A stretch of DNA of 64,000 nt from an uncultured Catenibacillus sp. (GCA_934339005.1 CAKRHR010000011.1:3604-67603); one strand, 5' to 3'; shown: positions 42,310 to 52,002, counted from the stretch's first letter. Program-made: numbers and translations. Notes: a model not told the origin generated them from the letters alone.

Positions 42310-43493
42310 TATCTTCTTCCTCCCGGTGTGTATCGGCGCAGCACTGGCACCAATGTTTCCAGACATGATATGCAATAATCCAGTTCCTCCTGTGTCGTTT
42401 CCAGACTGAAGCTGAATCGAATCGTTGCATCCAGATATTTCTTATCAACGCCAATCGCCTTTAAAGTACCGCTAATGGCAGGATGGTTCGATGAGCAGGC
42501 AGAACCTGAAGACACATAAACGCCTTTTTCCTCAAGTGCATGCAAAAGCACCTCTGCACGAATCTTTTCAAAGCTGACGCTGACAACATGTGGTGCGCAG
42601 CCTTTTGAAAAGCCCATATCCACACAATCTTCAAAGCCGTTGACAACAACGCCGTCCATCTGTTTGATTTTTCCAATAAAATCCGAACGCAATGCATATA
42701 AATGTGCAATCTTTGTTTCTAAATCAGTATATGTGATTTCGGCTGCTTTTGCAATACCTGCAATACCGGGAACATTTTCCGTACCGGAACGCATATCTTT
42801 TTGCTGGCCGCCGCCAAAAATCAATGGTTTCACTTTAACTTTGTCTTTAATATATAAAACACCGGTACCCTTCGGACCATGAAGTTTATGTCCACTGATA
42901 CTCAGCAAGTCTATCTTTAATTTTCTTGGGTAAATACGAAGTTTGCCAAACCCCTGAATCGCATCCACATGGAAAAGGATGTCTTTATTGTAATCTTTGA
43001 TTATCTTACCAATCTCATCCAGTGGTTCAATTGTTCCGATTTCATTGTTGACACACATCACAGATACTAAAATTGTATCCTCCCGAAGTGCTGATTTTAA
43101 GGCATCTAATGACACCATGCCCTTCTCATCCACAGGTAGCCAGGTCACTTCATATCCCTGATGTTCAAGTTCAATCAAAGGGTTATATATAGAAGCATGT
43201 TCAATCGCTGTAGAAATAATGTGTTTGCCACGGCGCATATTCGCTGCGGCTGCACCTGCAAGTGCTGTATTATTTGATTCTGTGCCGCCTGAAGTAAAAT
43301 ATATTTCCTTCGGCTCTACTTTTAAAATTCCGGCAAATACATCCTTTGCATAGCGGATGTATTTTTCTGCATCCACACCCTTTGTATGTAATGAAGATGG
43401 ATTGCCATAATTTGTTTTCATAGCTTCCATCACAATATCACACACTTCATCGTATGCTCTGGTTGTTGCCGCATTATCTAAATATGCTTCCAT
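42309..43493 (-). CDS. Cysteine desulfurase (NifS/IscS family), ThiI partner
   Basis: 394 residues. YLDNAATTRAYDEV, FTSGGTESNN, ISGHKLHGPKGTGVLYIK (PLP lysine) and SSGSACSSNHPAISG with the active cysteine are all present. It takes sulfur from cysteine as a persulfide. Coupling with thiI (stop/start overlap) points to delivery for 4-thiouridine and possibly thiamine rather than general Fe-S assembly; IscU is not nearby. The start at 43493 has AAAGGA upstream. Confidence 0.93.
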   Translation of the reverse strand: MEAYLDNAATTRAYDEVCDIVMEAMKTNYGNPSSLHTKGVDAEKYIRYAKDVFAGILKVEPKEIYFTSGGTESNNTALAGAAAANMRRGKHIISTAIEHASIYNPLIELEHQGYEVTWLPVDEKGMVSLDALKSALREDTILVSVMCVNNEIGTIEPLDEIGKIIKDYNKDILFHVDAIQGFGKLRIYPRKLKIDLLSISGHKLHGPKGTGVLYIKDKVKVKPLIFGGGQQKDMRSGTENVPGIAGIAKAAEITYTDLETKIAHLYALRSDFIGKIKQMDGVVVNGFEDCVDMGFSKGCAPHVVSVSFEKIRAEVLLHALEEKGVYVSSGSACSSNHPAISGTLKAIGVDKKYLDATIRFSFSLETTQEELDYCISCLETLVPVLRRYTPGGRR

Positions 43494-43531
43494 ATATCGT
43501 CCTTTCATAACATTTCTTAATTAATCTTCGT

Positions 43532-44269
43532 TTAATTATCCAGTTCAAACATTAATATACTGAGTGCCGTCAAACCCGCTGTTTCTGTTCGTAAAATACG
43601 TCTGCCCAGGGTCATCGTATGCACACCCTGTGCAATCGCCGCCTCCACTTCGATCTCATCAAATCCGCCCTCCGGTCCGATAAAAATACCGATGGACTTC
43701 TTGTCACGCATGGAATGGACTAATGCTCTGGCATCCTCCATCCCTGAGGCTTTCTCATAAGGCAGTACTGCTGCTTCTAACTCTGATGCCATATTCAGTG
43801 CCTCTTTAAAAGGCACTGGTGCCATCACTTCAGGAATCAGTCCACGCCCGGACTGCTTTGCCGCACTCTCGGCAATCTGCTGCCATCTCGTCAGCTTCTT
43901 GGCTTCCTTCTTCGCATCCAGCTTGACAATCGTGCGTTTCATCACCACCGGCACAATCGCATACACGCCAAGCTCCACCGCTTTCTGGATAATCAGCTCC
44001 ATCTTGTCAGCCTTTGGCAGCCCCTGGAATAAATAGAGTTTTGCCGGCAATTCCACATAGGAATCCCATGAATTTTCTATATGCACAAAAATGGCAGACT
44101 TATCCATCTGCTCAATTTTTCCAAAATAATCTTTGCCTGCGCCGTCGCTGACAGAAATTTCTTCACCGACATTCATGCGCAGAACATTTTTGATATGATT
44201 GACATCGTTTCCGGTAATCTCAATCTGATCACCGTTCACCGCTTCCGGTTTTACAAAAAATCTTGGCAT
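43532..44269 (-). CDS. rsmE: 16S rRNA m3U1498 methyltransferase RsmE
   Basis: 245 residues. PRFFVKPEAVNGDQIEITGND is the PUA-like N-terminus, QKAVELGVYAIVPVVMKRT, GIFIGPEGGFDEIE and LGRRILRTETAG are the SPOUT knot motifs. It methylates U1498 of 16S rRNA. It follows prmA closely, the usual dnaJ-prmA-rsmE order in Firmicutes. The start at 44269 has GGAGGAG upstream. Confidence 0.95.
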   Translation of the reverse strand: MPRFFVKPEAVNGDQIEITGNDVNHIKNVLRMNVGEEISVSDGAGKDYFGKIEQMDKSAIFVHIENSWDSYVELPAKLYLFQGLPKADKMELIIQKAVELGVYAIVPVVMKRTIVKLDAKKEAKKLTRWQQIAESAAKQSGRGLIPEVMAPVPFKEALNMASELEAAVLPYEKASGMEDARALVHSMRDKKSIGIFIGPEGGFDEIEVEAAIAQGVHTMTLGRRILRTETAGLTALSILMFELDN

Positions 44270-44301
44270 AACTCCTCCGTTATCCATCTGAATTTATCTG
44301 A

Positions 44302-45255
44302 TTATGCTCTTGCTGTAAATGATACCCAGTCACCTGAATGTGTTACTTCCACAATCTCAAAGCCATTGGCAAGGAGCGCTTCTCTGACAGCTTCTTCCTT
44401 CATATCAATAATACCTGATGAAATAAAGAGTGCCCCCGGCTTCATATTATCTTTGATCACACCTGATAATGGAATAATAATATCTGCCAGAATATTTGCC
44501 ACAACAATATCATACTGGTGCATGCCCATCTCCTGTCGAAATGCCGCATCTGTAATAATATCGCCGGTTTTTACTGTGTATTTGTCCATGTCGATATGAT
44601 TGACTTTGGCATTTTCAATCGCAGCTTCCACCGCATGTACATCCACATCTGTTGCAGATGCAGATTTGATACCAAGCATCAAACCGATGATAGATAAAAT
44701 ACCACTACCACAGCCCACATCAAACAATTCGTATTCCGGTTTTAAGTACTTCTTAAGCTGTGTAATGCACAGGCGTGTTGTGTGATGCATACCTGTACCA
44801 AAGGATGTGCCCGGGTCTAATTCTACAACAAGTGTGTCATCCGCCACATCATCTAAAGTTTCCCATGTCGGTTTAATCCAGATTTTATCATCCACCTGGA
44901 ATGGTTTCCAGTATTTCTTCCAGTTATTCATCCAGTCTTCATCGGCTGTCTGAGTTTTGACAATCGTACCTTCACCGATATCCACAAAATCTTTTAATTC
45001 ATGAACTGCATCCAGCACTTTGCGAATGGTATCATCGGAATCATTTTCCGGTTCAATGTAAAAAGATACATAAGCCACACCGTCATCCGGACCAAGCTCA
45101 GGCAGAATATCGATAAACATCTGCTTTTTTTCTTCCTCTGTTAACGGAATCTTATCCTCGATTTCAATACCCTCAATGCCAAGTTCATCCAATGTATAAC
45201 TGATTAAATCCACAGCCTCTGTTGTCGTTGTCAGTGTATATTTATTCCATCTCAT
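44302..45255 (-). CDS. prmA: Ribosomal protein L11 methyltransferase PrmA
   Basis: 317 residues. The N-terminal L11-binding region is followed by LDPGTSFGTGMHHTTRLC, FDVGCGSGILSI (SAM motif I) and DIVVANILADIIIPL. It trimethylates L11. The gene follows dnaJ, as in many Firmicutes, with an AAGGAG site. A 111-bp gap with an inverted repeat separates it from dnaJ, so part of the expression may be independent of heat shock. Confidence 0.95.
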   Translation of the reverse strand: MRWNKYTLTTTTEAVDLISYTLDELGIEGIEIEDKIPLTEEEKKQMFIDILPELGPDDGVAYVSFYIEPENDSDDTIRKVLDAVHELKDFVDIGEGTIVKTQTADEDWMNNWKKYWKPFQVDDKIWIKPTWETLDDVADDTLVVELDPGTSFGTGMHHTTRLCITQLKKYLKPEYELFDVGCGSGILSIIGLMLGIKSASATDVDVHAVEAAIENAKVNHIDMDKYTVKTGDIITDAAFRQEMGMHQYDIVVANILADIIIPLSGVIKDNMKPGALFISSGIIDMKEEAVREALLANGFEIVEVTHSGDWVSFTARA

Positions 45256-45314
45256 ATGCGGACTCCTTATTATTAAATGCTTTATATGCCTGATTTTCAG
45301 ATGTTCTGCTATTT

Positions 45315-45354
45315 AAGTACTTCTATTTAATTAAATACCTAAATAAAAGTACTT
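45315..45354. repeat. Inverted repeat in the dnaJ-prmA gap
   Basis: Arms AAGTACTTCTATTT and AAATAAAAGTACTT (14 bp, one mismatch) with a 12-nt loop. No U run follows on the minus strand, so it is a weak terminator candidate or an RNA hairpin. Confidence 0.5.
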
Positions 45355-45366
45355 TATCTTGATACT

Positions 45367-46539
45367 TTATTCTTCAAATGCTTCTTTGATTTTTTCTTTG
45401 AAGGATTTCTTCTTTTTGCTACCATCTTCACCATCGCTGTCAAGCTTTTCACCCTTCATGGCTGCATCAAAGCGACGCAGTGCTTCTTTTTGCTCTGCAT
45501 TCATCTTCTCAGGTACCTGAACAACAAGTGTTACATAATGATTACCTCTTGTGTTCTTGTTGCGCAGCGTCGGCACACCTTTGCCGCGCAGTGTAATACG
45601 TGCATCTGTCTGTGTACCCGGTTTGATTGTCTGTGTTACATCACCATCAACTGTTTTAATGGTAATATCTGCGCCAAGTGCAGCATCCGCAAATGAAATC
45701 GGCACTGTCGTATAGATATCATAGCCCTGTCTTTGGAAAATAGGATGTCTGTCAACATTCACACCGACAAGCAAATCACCTCTTGGACCGCCATTGACAC
45801 CTGGTTCACCCTTGCCTTTGATGCGGACACTCTGACCGTTATCTATACCTGCAGGAATAGAGATTTCAATCGTTTTGTTGTTCTTGATATAACCTGTACC
45901 ACTGCAATCTGTACATTTTTCTTTGATAATCTTACCTGTACCATGACAGTCCGGACATGTCTGAACATTTCTCACTGCGCCAAATAAGGACTGCTGTGTA
46001 TAAACCACCTGTCCTTTACCACCACATTTTGAACATGTTTCAGGTGATGTACCAGGCTTTGCACCTGTACCATGACAATGTGGGCATTCATCCTTGATAC
46101 CCATCTGAATCTTCTTATCTACACCAAATACAGCTTCCATAAATGAAACACGCATTGTAATCTTTACGTTTGCGCCCTGCATTGGTCCATTGTAACTGCT
46201 TCTGGAACGGCCGCCGCCAAACAGGTCACTGAAAATGTCACCCATGCCGCCGCCAAAAATATCACTGAAATCAAAACCGCCAAAGCCGCCGGCACCTGCA
46301 CCGCCGCCCTGTTCAAAGGCTGCATGACCAAACTGGTCGTACTGTTTTCTCTTTTCAGGATCTGATAATACTGCATACGCTTCGGATGCTTCTTTAAACT
46401 TAACTTCCGCTTCTTTATCTCCCGGATTCATATCCGGATGATACTTCTTTGCAAGAACACGATATGCTTTTTTGATTTCCGCATCGGTTGCAGTCTTTGC
46501 TACGCCAAGCACTTCGTAATAATCTCTCTTGTCTGCCAT
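45367..46539 (-). CDS. dnaJ: Chaperone DnaJ
   Basis: 390 residues. J domain with HPD in KKYHPDMNPGDKEA, a long Gly/Phe region, four Cys-x-x-Cys zinc motifs (CPHCHGTG, CSKCGGKG, CPDCHGTG, CTDCSGTG) and the C-terminal substrate domain. It delivers clients to DnaK and stimulates its ATPase. Last chaperone gene of the hrcA-grpE-dnaK-dnaJ set. GAGGAG lies before the ATG. Confidence 0.97.
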   Translation of the reverse strand: MADKRDYYEVLGVAKTATDAEIKKAYRVLAKKYHPDMNPGDKEAEVKFKEASEAYAVLSDPEKRKQYDQFGHAAFEQGGGAGAGGFGGFDFSDIFGGGMGDIFSDLFGGGRSRSSYNGPMQGANVKITMRVSFMEAVFGVDKKIQMGIKDECPHCHGTGAKPGTSPETCSKCGGKGQVVYTQQSLFGAVRNVQTCPDCHGTGKIIKEKCTDCSGTGYIKNNKTIEISIPAGIDNGQSVRIKGKGEPGVNGGPRGDLLVGVNVDRHPIFQRQGYDIYTTVPISFADAALGADITIKTVDGDVTQTIKPGTQTDARITLRGKGVPTLRNKNTRGNHYVTLVVQVPEKMNAEQKEALRRFDAAMKGEKLDSDGEDGSKKKKSFKEKIKEAFEE

Positions 46540-46618
46540 AACTTACTCCTCTATTTCACACACTTCTTTATAATCTGATATGAATGGCTCCATAACGGAA
46601 CTTTTGTTATACATAAAT

Positions 46619-46649
46619 GCCGAATGGGAGTTGTGCACTCCCACCCGGC
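46619..46649 (-). other. Hairpin between dnaK and dnaJ
   Basis: A 13-bp stem (GCCGGGTGGGAGT pairing with ACTCCCATTCGGC, with two G-T pairs) and a 5-nt loop. No U run. It could stabilise or process the dnaK message and so lower dnaJ relative to dnaK. Confidence 0.5.
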
Positions 46650-46693
46650 TTATATAATACTTGATACATTCGAAGATGTCAATTATAAGTGAA

Positions 46694-48562
46694 TTAAACT
46701 TCTTTATAATCTGCATCTACGACATCATCGTTCTGCTGATATGCATTTGTGTTCTGTTCTGGCTGAGGACCTGCGCCCTGAGCACCCTGTGCTGCTGCGC
46801 CAGCGGCTTCATACATCTTTGTGAATACGCCCTGAGCTGCATCCATCAATCTCTGTTTAGCTGCTTTAATATCTTCAACCTGTGCATCTGTAATATCATC
46901 TGCAGGTGTGGAAGCAAGTAATGATTTCAGGCTGTCAATTTCTGTCTGAACTTTTGCTTTTTCATCTGCGCTGATCTTATCACCAACTTCGTTCAAAGCT
47001 TTTTCTGTCTGGAATACCATAGCATCTGCTTCGTTTCTGGCTTCAATTGCGTCTTTACGACGTTTGTCTTCTGCTTCAAACTGAGCAGCTTCTTTAACAG
47101 CTTTATCGATTTCAGCATCTGACATGTTAGAACCTGCTGTGATTGTAATGTGCTGTTCACGACCTGTACCAAGGTCTTTTGCAGATACATTTACAATACC
47201 GTTGGCATCGATATCGAATGTAACTTCAATCTGAGGGATACCACGTGGAGCTGGTGCAATACCATCCAGTCTGAACTGGCCAAGGCTCTTGTTATCTTTT
47301 GCAAACTGTCTTTCACCCTGTACGATGTTGATATCTACGGCTGACTGGTTATCAGCAGCTGTTGAGAATACCTGGCTCTTTCTTGTAGGGATTGTTGTAT
47401 TTCTTTCAATCAGGTGTGTTGCGATACCACCCATTGTTTCGATAGACAGTGTTAATGGTGTAACATCAAGAAGAAGGATGTCACCGGCACCTGAATCACC
47501 TGCAAGTTTACCACCCTGGATAGAAGCACCGATAGCAACACATTCATCTGGATTTAAGTTCTTGCTAGGTTCTTTGCCTGTCAACTGTTTAACTTTATCC
47601 TGTACTGCAGGGATACGTGTTGAACCACCAACAAGTAATACTTTTGATAATTCGCTTGCTGTAAGACCAGCATCACGGAGTGCGTTCTGAACAGGGATGA
47701 CTGTTCTTTCAACAAGATCTGCTGTTAATTCATCGAATTTAGCTCTTGTAAGATTCATATCAAAATGTTTTGGACCTTCGCTTGTAGCTGTGATGAATGG
47801 CAGGTTGATGTTTGTTGTAGCTGCACTTGAAAGCTCTTTCTTAGCTTTTTCAGCTGCTTCACGAAGACGCTGCATAGCCATCTTATCACCTGAAAGATCG
47901 ATGCCTTCTGCATTCTTAAATTCCTGAAGCATGTAACGTGTAATCTTTTCATCGAAGTCATCGCCACCAAGTCTGTTATCACCACTTGTTGCAAGAACTT
48001 CGATAACACCGTCACCGATTTCGATAACAGATACATCGAATGTACCACCACCAAGGTCGTATACCATAATCTTCTGTTCTTTTTCGTTATCAAGGCCGTA
48101 AGCTAAAGCTGCTGCTGTAGGTTCGTTGATGATACGTTTTACATCAAGACCTGCAATCTTACCTGCATCTTTTGTAGCCTGTCTCTGTGCATCATTGAAG
48201 TAAGCAGGAACTGTAATAACTGCTTCTGTAACTTTTTCGCCAAGGTAGCTTTCAGCATCTGCTTTTAATTTCTGAAGAATCATTGCTGAAATTTCCTGTG
48301 GTGAATATTTCTTATCATCAATTGTAACTCTGTAGTCAGAACCCATATGTCTTTTAATTGAAGAAATTGTCTTTTCTGAGTTTGTAACTGCCTGACGTTT
48401 TGCAGGTTCACCGACTAATCTTTCACCTGTCTTTGTAAATGCTACAACAGATGGTGTTGTTCTTGCGCCTTCTGTATTTGCGATAACTACTGGCTTACCG
48501 CCTTCCATAACTGCTACACATGAATTTGTTGTACCTAAGTCAATACCAATAATCTTACTCAT
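46694..48562 (-). CDS. dnaK: Chaperone DnaK (Hsp70)
   Basis: 622 residues. IIGIDLGTTNSCVAV, the ATPase motifs VYDLGGGTFDVSVIEIGDG and VLLVGGSTRIPAVQ, the linker DVTPLTLSIET and the substrate domain are all typical. Refolds and holds proteins with DnaJ and GrpE. The start at 48562 has AGGAGG eight bases upstream; an in-frame ATG 24 bases earlier has no site. Indirectly controlled through HrcA/CIRCE upstream of hrcA. Confidence 0.98.
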   Translation of the reverse strand: MSKIIGIDLGTTNSCVAVMEGGKPVVIANTEGARTTPSVVAFTKTGERLVGEPAKRQAVTNSEKTISSIKRHMGSDYRVTIDDKKYSPQEISAMILQKLKADAESYLGEKVTEAVITVPAYFNDAQRQATKDAGKIAGLDVKRIINEPTAAALAYGLDNEKEQKIMVYDLGGGTFDVSVIEIGDGVIEVLATSGDNRLGGDDFDEKITRYMLQEFKNAEGIDLSGDKMAMQRLREAAEKAKKELSSAATTNINLPFITATSEGPKHFDMNLTRAKFDELTADLVERTVIPVQNALRDAGLTASELSKVLLVGGSTRIPAVQDKVKQLTGKEPSKNLNPDECVAIGASIQGGKLAGDSGAGDILLLDVTPLTLSIETMGGIATHLIERNTTIPTRKSQVFSTAADNQSAVDINIVQGERQFAKDNKSLGQFRLDGIAPAPRGIPQIEVTFDIDANGIVNVSAKDLGTGREQHITITAGSNMSDAEIDKAVKEAAQFEAEDKRRKDAIEARNEADAMVFQTEKALNEVGDKISADEKAKVQTEIDSLKSLLASTPADDITDAQVEDIKAAKQRLMDAAQGVFTKMYEAAGAAAQGAQGAGPQPEQNTNAYQQNDDVVDADYKEV

Positions 48563-48644
48563 AATTATGTCCTCCTGATTTTTCAATCATCATTCTATCT
48601 AATTAATTTATCTGTTTGCTTGTAACTATATTTGAAACAGTTGC

Positions 48645-49280
48645 TTATTCAGCAACCATGACCATGCTGTGACGGATGATACGTTCTTTGTACATATAAC
48701 CTTTCTGAAGTTCCTGTGTTACAATACCGGATTCGTATTCATCACTTGGTGCCTGCATCACTGCATTGTGATATGTCGGGTCAAATTCTTTGCCGACAGC
48801 TTCAATCGGTGTCACGCCCATGTCTGAAAGTGTTGTCATAAGTTTCTTGTAAACCATCTCGATGCCCTTTGCAAAGGAAGAATCTTTATCTTCTTCGCTC
48901 ATCGCTGCAAAGCCTCTCTCCAGATCATCAATCACTGGAAGAATCTTTGTTACGACATCAGATGCACCCATCTCAAACATCTGGCTCTTTTCTTTGTCTG
49001 TACGTTTTCTGAAGTTATCAAACTCAGCCATATTGCGTATCAGACGGTCATTGAGTTCTTCAATCTTTTCATCCTTCGGGTCTTTCTTCTTATCTTTCTT
49101 TTTGAAGAATTTACCTTTTTTCTTGTCATCATCTTCTTCAGATGATGTATCAGATGCTTCTGCATCTTCAGAAGGTTCGGATGCGGCCTCTTCGGAAGCT
49201 TTAACATCTTCTGAAGTTTCTGTATCTTCTGCTGTCGCTTCCATATCTTTATCTAAATCTTTTTCCATCTCTGCCATCAT
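48645..49280 (-). CDS. grpE: Nucleotide exchange factor GrpE
   Basis: 211 residues. A long acidic, low-complexity N-terminus (Glu/Asp/Ser-rich, about 1-75, then a Lys-rich block) precedes the conserved part: RNMAEFDNFRKRTDKEKSQM, ILPVIDDLERG, GVTPIEAVGKEFDPTYHNAV and GYMYKERIIRHSMVMV. It releases ADP from DnaK. The long acidic extension is typical of the group. The start at 49280 (ATG ATG) has GAGG five bases upstream. Confidence 0.96.
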   Translation of the reverse strand: MMAEMEKDLDKDMEATAEDTETSEDVKASEEAASEPSEDAEASDTSSEEDDDKKKGKFFKKKDKKKDPKDEKIEELNDRLIRNMAEFDNFRKRTDKEKSQMFEMGASDVVTKILPVIDDLERGFAAMSEEDKDSSFAKGIEMVYKKLMTTLSDMGVTPIEAVGKEFDPTYHNAVMQAPSDEYESGIVTQELQKGYMYKERIIRHSMVMVAE

Positions 49281-49293
49281 TGTCACCTCTATA

Positions 49294-50325
49294 TTACTTT
49301 CTGTAAATCTTGTCAAGCTGTTCCATCATCGTCTGAAGGTTGCTGACAACTTTTTTATAATCCATGCGCTTTGGTCCGATAATACCTATCGTTCCCTGAA
49401 CGCCTTCTTCCAATTCATAAGTTGCTGTAACGACGCTGCAATCTTTCATGGAGTTAATCGGTGATTCATCACCGATGTACACCTGAATGGCATTCTTGCC
49501 ATCGCCTTCCCGCTTTATCGCATCGGATGCCAGATTCGTCAGTTCTTTCTTTTCTTCGAATTCATACAGCAGTTCGCTGGCTTTTTGTGTATCGGATAAT
49601 TCCGGATACTTCAAAAGGTTTGTCGCACCACTCGTATAAATCTCCATGTCATCTTCTTCCTGAATCGCATTGGCAATAGCATCAATCACATCACTGATAA
49701 TCTGATTATGTCCGATTGCCTGCTGCTTCATCTTGCCGATGATGTCCATGTTGATTTCCTGAAGGCTTAATCCCTGAAGAAATGTGTTCAATACTAAATT
49801 CAGCTTCACAACATCTTCTTCAACGATAATATCATCAGATTCGATAACTTTGTTCTTGATGATGTTGCCTTCAATCATCATCACTGCCAGAATCTGATGT
49901 TCATCCACTCTGGATAGCTGGATAAATCTGAGCTTCTTGCCTTTGTACTGGGGTGCCGAAATCATCGTCGCATAATTGGTATTCGTAGCCAGAAGTCTTG
50001 CGACCTGCTTAAGTGTCTGGTCTAACTTATCTGCCTTGCGAATCATGACTTCCTTCATCTCATCGACTTCTGCGATCTTCTCCTTCATCAGGTTGTCAAC
50101 ATAGAATCGATAACCTTTGTCTGAAGGAATTCGCCCCGCCGAAGTATGTGGCTGAACGATGTAACCCATATCCTCCAAATCGGACATCTCATTCCGAATC
50201 GTCGCTGAGCTTAAATTCAAATCTGTAAATTTGGAAATGGTTCTGGACCCTACCGGTTCGCCAGTATACAGATACGTCTGTATAATCGCATTCAGAATCT
50301 TTATTTTTCTGTCATCTAAATCCAT
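49294..50325 (-). CDS. hrcA: Heat-inducible transcription repressor HrcA
   Basis: 343 residues. An N-terminal winged HTH (YLYTGEPVGSRTISKF, LSSATIRNEMSDLEDMGYI) and the GAF-like HrcA domain to the end. It binds the CIRCE element directly in front of its own gene and is kept active by GroEL. First gene of the hrcA-grpE-dnaK-dnaJ operon. Confidence 0.97.
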   Translation of the reverse strand: MDLDDRKIKILNAIIQTYLYTGEPVGSRTISKFTDLNLSSATIRNEMSDLEDMGYIVQPHTSAGRIPSDKGYRFYVDNLMKEKIAEVDEMKEVMIRKADKLDQTLKQVARLLATNTNYATMISAPQYKGKKLRFIQLSRVDEHQILAVMMIEGNIIKNKVIESDDIIVEEDVVKLNLVLNTFLQGLSLQEINMDIIGKMKQQAIGHNQIISDVIDAIANAIQEEDDMEIYTSGATNLLKYPELSDTQKASELLYEFEEKKELTNLASDAIKREGDGKNAIQVYIGDESPINSMKDCSVVTATYELEEGVQGTIGIIGPKRMDYKKVVSNLQTMMEQLDKIYRK

Positions 50326-50348
50326 CCCATCACCTCATCTCTAAGTTG

Positions 50349-50375
50349 TTAGCACTCATCAATTAAGAGTGCTAA
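50349..50375. promoter_or_regulatory. CIRCE operator
   Basis: A perfect inverted repeat TTAGCACTC-N9-GAGTGCTAA, the HrcA binding site, between the hrcA promoter and start codon. Confidence 0.98.
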
Positions 50376-50389
50376 TATCTTATGTACTA

Positions 50390-50418
50390 AAGATACCACT
50401 CACCTATTTTTTTGTCAA
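50390..50418 (-). promoter_or_regulatory. Sigma-A promoter of hrcA
   Basis: TTGACA (50413-50418), a 17-bp spacer and TATCTT (50390-50395). The CIRCE lies just downstream, covering the likely start region. Confidence 0.85.
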
Positions 50419-50516
50419 TACTAATTCACACAATTTTCAAAATTTTTATTTTCCGGTCATAAATGTGGTCTATTCAGACAGACAAAAAGTGTTTTGACGG
50501 TGATTGTTTTTTGCTT

Positions 50517-50545
50517 TTGACGGCTGTCTTTTCTTATATTATAAT
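50517..50545 (+). promoter_or_regulatory. Sigma-A promoter of hemW
   Basis: TTGACG (50517-50522), a 17-bp spacer and TATAAT (50540-50545). The palindromic repeat begins at the -10 box. Confidence 0.8.
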
Positions 50546-50579
50546 GATATGAGTGTCAAAAGTAAATTTTGCCACTCAT
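50544..50579. repeat. Palindromic repeat copy at the hemW transcription start
   Basis: The core at 50549-50579 (arms ATGAGTGTCAAAA and TTTTGCCACTCAT) differs by one base from the core at 33936-33966. The left 29 bases (50544-50572) match the complement of 26991-27019 at 28 of 29. It would form a hairpin at the very 5' end of the hemW transcript. Confidence 0.8.
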
Positions 50580-50622
50580 TGATGTATACAACTTGCTAAA
50601 TTATATATTCAGGAGGTTTTTC

Positions 50623-52002
50623 GTGAACACCTTAAGTTTATATATTCATTTTCCATTTTGCGTCCGTAAATGTCAGTACTGTGATTTTCTCTCCGGACCG
50701 GGCACAGCCAAAGCTATGTCTTCTTATATAAATGATTTAAAAAATGAAATAGCTTTCCGTGGACAGTTCTTTCAGGATTATCAAGTTATGAGTGTTTTTT
50801 TTGGCGGTGGGACGCCATCGCTTTTATCAGAAATCCAAATGAACGATATTATGTCCTGCATCCGCAACAATTTTTCATTAAACCCTCATGCAGAAATCAC
50901 CTGCGAATGTAATCCCGGAACATTATCTGAAGATAAGTTAAATGGATTTTTAAATGCCGGTATTAACCGCTTAAGTATCGGTCTGCAGTCTGCAAACGAT
51001 ACTGAACTTGAAATGCTTGGCCGAATTCATCGCTATGCGCAATTTGAACACAATTATCAACTGGCAAGGCAATGTGGTTTTAAAAATATCAACATCGATC
51101 TGATGTCCGCCCTGCCGGGACAATCTGTTGCTTCTTATGAGGATACCCTTGATAAGGTGCTGGCACTTGAACCTGAGCACATATCAGCCTACAGTCTAAT
51201 CATTGAGGATGGCACGCCTTTTGCCGATGCACTTCCGGCACCACTGCCATCGGAGGATGACGAACGTTTAATGTACCATCTGACAAAAACAAAACTTGCA
51301 GCCCATGGCTATGCGCGCTATGAAATTTCTAATTATGCGCGTCCGGGCTTTGAATGCCGGCACAATATCGTCTACTGGACGCGAAAGAATTATCTGGGAC
51401 TTGGACTTGGAAGTTCAAGTTTGATTGATGAGCAGCGTTTTTGCAATCCATCGGATATGAAGAAATATCATGAATTGTGGAACGTTGATATCAGTGCACA
51501 CCAAGTTTATTCACAGCAGAGTTATATTAAGCAGACATCTAAACAAAAAAAGGTATCTGAACAGAAAAAAGCATCCAATCTACAGCAGTCCGATCAAAAT
51601 TTGCCAGATTGTGATGCATTACTTGATAAAGGAAACACTAAAATATACAAAACTTCAACCAACAATTTAAGCCAAGCACCAGACACAGCAGATTCTATAT
51701 ATACCAAAAATACTGTATGTGAAGAATCCTGCAATACATTCCTTCACGGCACCCAGCAGTTAGAAACGCTGGACACACAAGCCCAGATGGAAGAATTTAT
51801 GTTTCTTGGTCTGCGCCTGACAAAAGGTATTTCTACAAAAGCTTTTGAGGATTATTTCCACACGCCAATTAAAGCGGTTTATCAAACAGTGATTGACAAA
51901 CATTTAAAGGATGGTACACTGATTTTAGACGGCGATCGGCTTTATTTGTCCGAGTGCGGTATGGATGTTGCAAATTATGTGATGTCAGATTTTATCATTT
52001 GA
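50623..52002 (+). CDS. hemW: HemW-like radical SAM protein (heme chaperone family) with a low-complexity insertion
   Basis: 459 residues, about 80-90 more than usual. LYIHFPFCVRKCQYCDF holds the C-x3-C-x2-C-x-F cluster typical of HemW (HemN has a fourth Cys). FFGGGTPSLL, NPGTLS, SIGLQSAND, IDLMSALPGQ and YEISNYARPGFECRHN follow. A hydrophilic insertion of about 85 residues, rich in Gln, Ser, Lys and Asn, lies at about 293-380, between the HNIVYW and MEEFMFLGLRL landmarks. HemW is a heme-binding protein rather than a coproporphyrinogen oxidase. The GTG start has AGGAGG six bases upstream. Confidence 0.9.
   Translation: MNTLSLYIHFPFCVRKCQYCDFLSGPGTAKAMSSYINDLKNEIAFRGQFFQDYQVMSVFFGGGTPSLLSEIQMNDIMSCIRNNFSLNPHAEITCECNPGTLSEDKLNGFLNAGINRLSIGLQSANDTELEMLGRIHRYAQFEHNYQLARQCGFKNINIDLMSALPGQSVASYEDTLDKVLALEPEHISAYSLIIEDGTPFADALPAPLPSEDDERLMYHLTKTKLAAHGYARYEISNYARPGFECRHNIVYWTRKNYLGLGLGSSSLIDEQRFCNPSDMKKYHELWNVDISAHQVYSQQSYIKQTSKQKKVSEQKKASNLQQSDQNLPDCDALLDKGNTKIYKTSTNNLSQAPDTADSIYTKNTVCEESCNTFLHGTQQLETLDTQAQMEEFMFLGLRLTKGISTKAFEDYFHTPIKAVYQTVIDKHLKDGTLILDGDRLYLSECGMDVANYVMSDFII

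Noticed and set aside
50623..52002. Coproporphyrinogen III oxidase HemN
   Set aside because: The cluster is C-x3-C-x2-C-x-F, the HemW form, and no heme pathway genes are nearby.
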